DNA of 12,876 bases, from the NCBI GenBank assembly GCA_021772875.1, contig JAJFLD010000183.1, positions 1-12,876 of the forward strand, written 5' to 3'. Positions within the stretch are counted from its first letter, which is position 1, and each line of letters begins with the position of its first letter. The DNA comes from Ghiorsea sp. GTDB lineage: Bacteria; Pseudomonadota; Zetaproteobacteria; Mariprofundales; Mariprofundaceae. This document shows, one piece after another, positions 8,059 to 12,876 of the stretch. Both the position numbers and the translations under genes were made by a program. The notes under the pieces were generated by a model. That model was not told where the DNA came from, ran no database searches, and saw only the letters and a list, made by a program, of their open reading frames with translations.

Positions 8059-8170
8059 CATCGAGAGAAGCCCCCAAAGATTTGAGTCAATATCAAGTTA
8101 TGGAAGGCAGCCCCCGCGTCACTAAAATTTAACTAACAAATGTCGTATTGCAAGACCCGACCCCGAGGGC
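8059..8170 (+). repeat. Non-coding direct repeat, copy 2
   Basis: This is the 112-nt second copy of 7628-7737, again beginning just after a STAS stop codon and ending at GACCCCGAGGGC. After position 8170 similarity stops. The accessory operon starts about 100 nt further on, so this repeat marks the left border of the acquired-looking region. Confidence 0.9.
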
Positions 8171-8214
8171 GCTGCTGCGGTTACTGAAAAGATTGATGTT
8201 CGAGAGTAGAAAGA

Positions 8215-8243
8215 TTGCCAGCTTAAATTAAAGAGTTTAACGT
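8215..8243 (+). promoter_or_regulatory. Weak candidate promoter for the DUF262 operon
   Basis: TTGCCA (8215-8220, five of six matches to -35) is followed after 17 nt by TAACGT (8238-8243, three of six). The region between the repeat and the start codon is AT-rich. Position is right (about 30 nt before the start), but the -10 is poor. Confidence 0.25.
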
Positions 8244-8273
8244 CCAAAATTAGATTTTGTGGGTGAGGAAGTT

Positions 8274-9374
8274 ATGGAAGAAGAAAATATAAACAAAGAT
8301 GAAACATACGAAGAAGTAGAGGGTCTTGATCATGATGAGGATGATTCATTAGGTGAATACCCCATTGATACAGTGCTTATTCGCAATGAAAATCGAACGG
8401 TTCATGATGTTCTTCGGAGAATCGAGAAAGGTTCTTTTGTTATGGACCCCGATTTCCAACGTGATTTCATTTGGGAAGATGATAAACAAAGCAAGCTGAT
8501 TGAGTCAGTTCTTATGCGAATCCCACTTCCTGTGTTTTATTTGTCTGAAAATGAAGAAGGTCATATGGTGGTTGTAGATGGGTTACAACGGTTATCAACA
8601 TTCCAACGGTTCGTAAACAAGGGGTTTAAGCTTAAACTTCCCAAACAACTAGAGCTGCATGGAAAAACCTTTGCTGACCTTTCAGCAAAGATGCAAAACA
8701 GAGTCGAGGATTGTAACCTAACCTTGTATGTAATTGATGCGAAAGTGCCCCAGCAAGCATTGTTAGATATATTTGATCGCGTCAATAGTGGTGTCCCGCT
8801 AACCCGGCAACAGATGAGGAATTGTCTTTTCTCTGGCCGTGCAACACGCTTCATGAAAGAAGAGTCTAACACGAACCTTTTCTTACAAACAACAGGACAA
8901 AGCTTAAACAGAAAAAATATGCGTGACCGCGAATTTATAAACAGATTCTGTGCCTTCCAAACTCTAGGCCTTAGCAAATATAAAGGTGATATGGATGTTT
9001 TCTTGGCTGATTGTTTAAGCAACATGAATAAAATGAGCTCTGAAGATTTGAAGAACCTTTCTTCTGAATTTAGGACGGGGTTAGAAAATAATAAGGTTGT
9101 TTTTGGCAGACATGCTTTCAGGAAACATAATGAACCAAACCCTGGTAGAAAGAGTGTAATTAACGCATCTCTATGGGATGTGATGTCTACAGGGCTATCA
9201 ACATTTCCTGAGAGTGTAGTTGAATCAAAAGCAGGCATCATTAGGCATAATTTTTTTGGTTTAATGGAGGATAGCGATTTCTTAGACTCAATAACGCTGG
9301 GTACAAATCAAGTTAACCGCGTGCAACAACGCTTTGAATTAACGCACTCTATGTTGGATGATGTGCTAAGATGA
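8274..9374 (+). CDS. DUF262 (ParB/Srx-like) protein, first gene of a putative defence operon
   Basis: The 366-residue protein has an acidic N-terminal tail (about 1-30) and then a DUF262 domain. Key marks are DPDFQRDFIW (58-67) and DGLQRLSTF (102-110), the latter the family's DGQQR nucleotide-site motif with Q replaced by L at its third position. A helical part with DIFDRVNSGVPLT and a C-terminal region (INASLWDVMS) follow. In GmrSD, BrxU and SspE this domain is tied to nucleotide binding or hydrolysis in anti-phage proteins. Here there is no visible C-terminal HNH/DUF1524 nuclease. I prefer ATG at 8274, preceded by GAGGAAG; a GTG at 8259 in the same frame would add five residues and lacks a Shine-Dalgarno. 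The stop overlaps the next start as ATGA (9371-9374). Confidence 0.85.
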   Translation: MEEENINKDETYEEVEGLDHDEDDSLGEYPIDTVLIRNENRTVHDVLRRIEKGSFVMDPDFQRDFIWEDDKQSKLIESVLMRIPLPVFYLSENEEGHMVVVDGLQRLSTFQRFVNKGFKLKLPKQLELHGKTFADLSAKMQNRVEDCNLTLYVIDAKVPQQALLDIFDRVNSGVPLTRQQMRNCLFSGRATRFMKEESNTNLFLQTTGQSLNRKNMRDREFINRFCAFQTLGLSKYKGDMDVFLADCLSNMNKMSSEDLKNLSSEFRTGLENNKVVFGRHAFRKHNEPNPGRKSVINASLWDVMSTGLSTFPESVVESKAGIIRHNFFGLMEDSDFLDSITLGTNQVNRVQQRFELTHSMLDDVLR

Positions 9375-10507
9375 TCACAGAAATAATTTTAGATCAATTT
9401 AAGTGTTTTGAAAGGCTAATCCTTCCTATAAAGCCGTTAACTTTATTGTCTGGTACCAATGCGTCTGGGAAGTCTTCGGTACTTCAATCCTTGGTGTTAC
9501 TTCATCAAACAATGCATGACCACGAATGGGCCATACGATTGATGCTGAATGGAAAGGAATTAAAGTTGGGGACGGTTTCAGATGTAGTAAACAAAATCTC
9601 TGGCCGCCGTTCCATTGAAATTGGCATTAGGAGTCAATTCGAGAGCCATTACTGGGTATTTGAAGGTGAACGAAATAACATGTCCATGGCGATTAACAGT
9701 GTATCTGTGTCTGGCGATCAAATTAAAAGCCCTCGTAAGCTGCAATTTTTAGCTCCTGAAGCGATGGCAGGTTCTTATCCGTTGTTAGAGAGCATTCAGA
9801 GCCTTACTTATATTACTGCAGAAAGAGTTGGCCCTCGCGAATTTTATAGTCTCGAAGATGAGCAAGAAACTAATACTGTTGGCAAATCTGGAGAACATGC
9901 GGTTGGCCTCCTTTATAATGGTCGAGATAAGCCAGTTCTTTTCGACTTGGTCATTGATGGTGCCCCACCTACTAGATTGCGACAAGTTGAAGCCTACATG
10001 CAAACATTTTTTCCTAATTGCGGACTAACTGTTCAGAAAGTTCCACAGGCCAATGCTGTAACTCTAGGGCTGCGAACATCTGAAGAAACAGACTACCACA
10101 GGCCTATTCATGTGGGTTTCGGATTCACTCAAGTTTTTCCAATAATTGTGGCTGCTCTTTCAGCAAAAGCAGGTGACGTGATTCTCATTGAAAACCCAGA
10201 AGTTCACCTTCACCCAGCTGGGCAGGCACTGATGGGTCAATTCTTAGCTAAAATTTCGAAAGCAGGTGTACAGGTAATCCTTGACACCCATAGCGATCAT
10301 ATTCTAAACGGTATCCGCCGATCAGTGAAGTCAAAAGGCATTGATGCTGATGAGGTAGCAATTCATTTTTTCCGTCCAAAGACAGATGAAGTGGCACAAG
10401 TGCATAGCCCTCTGCTTGATGAAAATGGTAACCTTGATACTTGGCCTGAAGGGTTCTTTGACCAGTTTGATAAAGACATGGATTATTTTGCTGGCTGGGG
10501 CAAATAA
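9371..10507 (+). CDS. AAA/OLD-like ATPase with DUF3696-type C-terminus
   Basis: This 378-residue protein is an SMC/ABC-like ATPase. It shows an N-terminal strand-loop ITEIILDQFKCF, Walker A GTNASGKSS (28-36), an ABC-signature-like segment GFGFTQVFPIIVAAL, Walker B VILIENPEVHLHP (270-282) and an H-loop in ILDTHSDHILNGIRR. The C-terminus (LDTWPEGFFDQFDKD) is typical of DUF3696. Between Walker A and the signature there is no long coiled coil, so it is a short OLD/RecF-like form. No TOPRIM nuclease domain is present. It starts on the ATGA shared with the DUF262 gene and stops 2 nt before the third gene, so the three are almost certainly co-translated. Such ATPases act as sensors or regulators in several defence systems; that role is inferred here. 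Confidence 0.88.
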   Translation: MITEIILDQFKCFERLILPIKPLTLLSGTNASGKSSVLQSLVLLHQTMHDHEWAIRLMLNGKELKLGTVSDVVNKISGRRSIEIGIRSQFESHYWVFEGERNNMSMAINSVSVSGDQIKSPRKLQFLAPEAMAGSYPLLESIQSLTYITAERVGPREFYSLEDEQETNTVGKSGEHAVGLLYNGRDKPVLFDLVIDGAPPTRLRQVEAYMQTFFPNCGLTVQKVPQANAVTLGLRTSEETDYHRPIHVGFGFTQVFPIIVAALSAKAGDVILIENPEVHLHPAGQALMGQFLAKISKAGVQVILDTHSDHILNGIRRSVKSKGIDADEVAIHFFRPKTDEVAQVHSPLLDENGNLDTWPEGFFDQFDKDMDYFAGWGK

Positions 10508-10509
10508 GT

Positions 10510-11475
10510 TTGAGTATTCTGTTAAATGATTTTTCTTTAGCGGGTCAGTTTGCGTCTACTCACACCTTTTTACAGTCATTAGAAGTATTAATGCAGCTTA
10601 GGCAAGTGTCTGAGAGCAGTGGTCATAAAATTGAATGCAGTGATGTAGTACTGAATAATCAAACCACTGACGCTCTTACATTTTATGAGGCCATACAGAC
10701 TTTTCATGACAATAATAAGAAACGTGCTGTACTGGCATGGATAAACAAGTCGACGGCATCTTGGGGTAAAAGTCGATTGCATAATGATGATGATTACCTT
10801 ACTTGTAGCGGTGAGGTCGTAACAGGGACAGCTATCGGAGAAGCTGCATATCGGAATTTAATAAACAAAGAGGCATCTCTTGTGAGCTTTTCTCCTTCTA
10901 ATTGGGAGGTTTCCCCGATTAACGTTGAATACTTTTATGATAATGAAAAATCATATGCGGTTAATAACCATTGGGCAGAAAAGAGCCTAGTGAATTATTT
11001 AGAAAGTATCCAATCGCCGATACAGTCGTGGGAAGAGCTAGAAAAGCGTATGCGTGGAAGTTGCGGGAATATATGTTTTTCTGAAGATGCTTTTAGTCCT
11101 CTCTTTCCTCACCCTTTTATGTCAGGGGCTGCTGATAGAATCAGTTTCCTTTTAGAAACATTAAATCACCTGAAAGAATGCTATGATGATACAGGAAAAC
11201 GGACCGCTGAGGGCCATGAAATGTACCAAAATTTTTTTACCGGCAAGAAGGGTGATGGTGGTAGAGGGGCGCTTTTTACAGATTCATCTGCCAGCGAAAA
11301 AGATAACTTTAAAAGTGAACTGACATTTGTAAAACCAGGCACTGATGCTGAAGAACTTTTTTGTCCTATGCATGGCAAGGTTCAAACCCCACAGTTTAGA
11401 ATCCATTTCTCATGGCCTATGCAAGCCTATGATTTATTTTATGTGATGTATGTTGGTCCGAAGCTTACAATATAA
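10510..11475 (+). CDS. Unrecognised protein, third gene of the DUF262-ATPase operon
   Basis: I do not recognise this 321-residue protein. It has no signal peptide or membrane segment. Visible features are a C-x3-C pair at C185/C189 (SCGNIC), a glycine-rich stretch GKKGDGGRGALF starting at 245, a conserved-looking block with CPMHGK (285-290), TPQFRIHFSWP after it, and the C-terminal YVMYVGPKLTI. The CxxH in CPMHGK and the SCGNIC cysteines could bind a metal, but this is a guess. The start is TTG at 10510, the only usual start codon after the in-frame upstream stop, 2 nt past the ATPase stop, with GGGG at 10497-10500 as a weak ribosome-binding site. Coupled position makes it a functional partner of the ATPase, possibly the effector. 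Confidence 0.8.
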   Translation: MSILLNDFSLAGQFASTHTFLQSLEVLMQLRQVSESSGHKIECSDVVLNNQTTDALTFYEAIQTFHDNNKKRAVLAWINKSTASWGKSRLHNDDDYLTCSGEVVTGTAIGEAAYRNLINKEASLVSFSPSNWEVSPINVEYFYDNEKSYAVNNHWAEKSLVNYLESIQSPIQSWEELEKRMRGSCGNICFSEDAFSPLFPHPFMSGAADRISFLLETLNHLKECYDDTGKRTAEGHEMYQNFFTGKKGDGGRGALFTDSSASEKDNFKSELTFVKPGTDAEELFCPMHGKVQTPQFRIHFSWPMQAYDLFYVMYVGPKLTI

Positions 11476-11520
11476 AAAAGGGGGGCTGTCTTGTAATCAT
11501 ACATTCCTCCTCTTTATTTT
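11476..11520 (+). terminator. Probable terminator of the DUF262-ATPase operon
   Basis: Right after the stop codon, AAAAGGGGGG (11476-11485) can pair with CCTCCTCTTT (11506-11515), giving nine pairs including two G-U and one mismatch around a 20-nt loop, followed by TATTTTT. The stem is imperfect, so confidence is moderate. The convergent rquA gene ends at 11586 on the other strand. Confidence 0.45.
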
Positions 11521-11585
11521 TAAGATTTAAAAGCAGTATAGCTCAATACTCCGTCGCTGCAAAAATTCATTAAACAATTGTTGTG

Positions 11586-12314
11586 TTATAAGACCTGTTT
11601 GGTGATTTTGTAAGCAGTTACTCGATAAAACTTTGAGGAAATATCGGTATGGGAAATGAGGGCGACTTGTTTGCCATGTTTTGCTGCATGTTCGTTTAGT
11701 TTTTCAGTCAGGTTTTCATGCCAGAAACCATCGAGGAAAGGTTCAAATTTGGTGATTAGCCAACGGGTGAGGTAAAACCAGTAGAGGAAATGGCTTTTGG
11801 GTAGTTCTGCGTATTCTGTAATCAATAATGTGCCACCATCTGAGATGGTGCGGATGGCTTCGGATAGAGCATTGGCGCGGGCATCTGTTGGAAGCTCATG
11901 TAATAAGAAGAATAAGACTGTGGTTGTAAAACTATCGTCTTGATAACCAAGCGATTCGGCATTCATGCGTGTGCAGAGCAACTCTTTGTTGGAAGTTGTT
12001 TTGCTTGCGGCGAGGGTGAGTTGCACTGGGGCAACATCGGTGATGTGTAAGGGTGTAGGGTGAATGGCTTGGATAAGATTGGGCGTAAGTTTGCCGTAAA
12101 CACAGGTCAGTTGTAAGACGCGGGAATGATCGGTTTTTGCCAATGCAATCATGGTTTGTTGCATGAGTTTATTGTATTGCCCAAACAAAATGGCGTTGAT
12201 GATGGGTTGATGGTCAAAAAACCAAGCGGACTTTGACCAAAGGTATGCCCACCAATAATAGCGGGCGAGATATTCAGGCGTGCCATCTAAAAAATGTTTG
12301 TATATTTTAAACAT
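11586..12314 (-). CDS. rquA: RquA-type methyltransferase (rhodoquinone biosynthesis)
   Basis: RquA converts ubiquinone to rhodoquinone, the low-potential quinone used for fumarate reduction when oxygen is scarce. The 242-residue protein has a class I methyltransferase fold but lacks the usual D/ExGxGxG motif I; in its place is LQLTCVYGKLTP (67-78), the form I associate with RquA. Other RquA-like marks are the N-terminal RYYWWAYLWSKSAWFFDH (18-35), ITDVAPVQL (91-99) and LFFLLHELP (134-142). The ATG at 12314 has only a weak ribosome-binding site. It lies 23 nt after the queA stop on the same strand, suggesting co-transcription. A different ubiquinone-related methyltransferase is the alternative. 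An internal 119-nt part (12053-12171) recurs exactly at the window's right edge. Confidence 0.75.
   Translation of the reverse strand: MFKIYKHFLDGTPEYLARYYWWAYLWSKSAWFFDHQPIINAILFGQYNKLMQQTMIALAKTDHSRVLQLTCVYGKLTPNLIQAIHPTPLHITDVAPVQLTLAASKTTSNKELLCTRMNAESLGYQDDSFTTTVLFFLLHELPTDARANALSEAIRTISDGGTLLITEYAELPKSHFLYWFYLTRWLITKFEPFLDGFWHENLTEKLNEHAAKHGKQVALISHTDISSKFYRVTAYKITKQVL
12053..12171. repeat. 119-nt exact direct repeat, copy inside rquA
   Basis: This stretch encodes the motif I region of rquA on the minus strand and is identical, base for base and in the same orientation, to 12758-12876. Here it sits in an intact gene, so this copy is the original. Confidence 0.95.
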
Positions 12315-12337
12315 TAATGCTCGCCCATGGTTTTAAA

Positions 12338-12808
12338 TTATGAGCCTATACGTGGCACAAACATCGCATCGCCGTAAGAATAAAAACGATACCCATGTTG
12401 AATGGCATGTTGATAGGCTTGGAGCACGTGTGCTCTTCCTGCTAAAGCGGAGACCAGCATAAGCAAGGTGGATTTGGGCAAGTGAAAGTTGGTGAGCAAG
12501 GCATCCGTAATCTTAAACTGATAACCAGGTGTGATAAAGATATCGGTGCGGCCAGAACCCGCTTGCACAGCGCCACTTTGCCCAGCGGCTTCTAGGGTGC
12601 GTAAGCTGGTGGTGCCCACAGCAACGATACGCTTACCCTTTTGTTTGGCTTGGTTGATCTGTGCCGCGGCTTCAGGCGAGATGACATAGGCTTCTTCATG
12701 CATGATATGGTCGCTGACATCTTCAACCTGCACAGGCTGAAAGGTGCCGGGGCCAACGTGTAGGGTGAATGGCTTGGATAAGATTGGGCGTAAGTTTGCC
12801 GTAAACAC
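12338..12808 (-). pseudogene. queA: C-terminal part of QueA with a foreign 5' end
   Basis: QueA moves the ribosyl unit of S-adenosylmethionine onto preQ1-modified tRNA, making epoxyqueuosine for QueG. Genuine QueA sequence runs from TLHVGPGTFQPV (about 12770) through GTTSLRTLEAA, GRTDIFITPGYQFKITDALL and the C-terminal YRFYSYGDAMFVP, about 145 of the usual ~345 residues. Upstream of TLHV the frame reads out-of-frame rquA sequence (FTANLRPILSKP) and hits a stop just before the GTG at 12808. The N-terminal two thirds are therefore missing. This is a broken gene if the sequence is right, or an assembly break if not. The coding part itself shows no frameshift. Confidence 0.85.
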
Positions 12809-12876
12809 AGGTCAGTTGTAAGACGCGGGAATGATCGGTTTTTGCCAATGCAATCATGGTTTGTTGCATGAGTTTA
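12758..12876. repeat. 119-nt exact direct repeat, copy at window edge
   Basis: It is identical to 12053-12171 and runs to the last base of the window, so its true length is unknown. Its first bases (about 12758-12766) also encode the TLH expected in QueA, so the join to queA lies in a short stretch of microhomology. Confidence 0.95.

Noticed and set aside
8561..9241. 226-codon minus-strand frame inside the DUF262 gene
   Set aside because: It is a shadow of a well-supported DUF262 gene; the product has no recognisable motif and reads as antisense.
11521..11585. Terminator for rquA from GCAG...CTGC (11532-11559) followed by TTTT on the minus strand
   Set aside because: The arms pair over only short segments with large internal loops; too weak to list.
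8171..11585. Attachment-site direct repeats or tRNA flanking the DUF262 operon
   Set aside because: I compared both borders by eye and found no shared repeat and no tRNA gene, so integrase-type insertion is not supported.
1..12876. CRISPR array, rRNA or tRNA genes
   Set aside because: No regularly spaced short repeats, rRNA segments or tRNA cloverleaf were seen.

Overview
The window looks like a piece of a proteobacterial chromosome, possibly a metagenome contig. SspA together with MnmA, QueG, FolE, QueA and an RquA-type methyltransferase fits a gamma-, beta- or zetaproteobacterium. Nothing in the sequence fixes the lineage, and I could not run a search.

Left part (1-5237) lies almost entirely on the minus strand. 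It holds the 5' end of a gene leaving the window (1-53), mnmA (tRNA 2-thiouridylase), a strong terminator, sspA (RNA polymerase-associated, GST fold), and then a compact operon transcribed queG > gph-like HAD phosphatase > thiE > thiD with overlapping start and stop codons. A candidate promoter for sspA lies at the thiD 3' end. The sspA stop codon sits in a palindrome whose 3' half can pair with the 5' arm of the downstream terminator, an attenuator-like layout in front of mnmA.

Middle part (5346-8258) is on the plus strand: folE (GTP cyclohydrolase I), a SulP-family anion transporter with a C-terminal STAS domain, and a partial tandem copy of that STAS domain (7741-8058). Each STAS copy is followed by the same ~110-nt non-coding repeat. 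The two coding copies differ mostly at synonymous sites and are less alike than the two non-coding repeats.

Accessory part (8274-11475) starts about 100 nt past the second repeat. It is a tightly coupled three-gene operon: a DUF262 (ParB/Srx-like) protein, an AAA/OLD-like ATPase with a DUF3696-type C-terminus, and an unrecognised 321-residue protein. Stop/start codons overlap or nearly touch. This is the best candidate for a defence-type system here and resembles, from memory, the three-gene Menshen layout.

Right part (11586-12876) returns to the minus strand, transcribed queA > rquA. rquA encodes a probable rhodoquinone-biosynthesis methyltransferase. queA keeps only its C-terminal part: its upstream side is replaced by an exact 119-nt copy of an internal part of rquA that runs to the window edge. 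This is either a real rearrangement or, more likely, an assembly artefact.

Four genes (mnmA, queG, folE, queA) serve modification of the tRNA wobble base: 2-thiouridine and queuosine. thiE/thiD serve thiamine synthesis, and rquA points to low-oxygen respiration.
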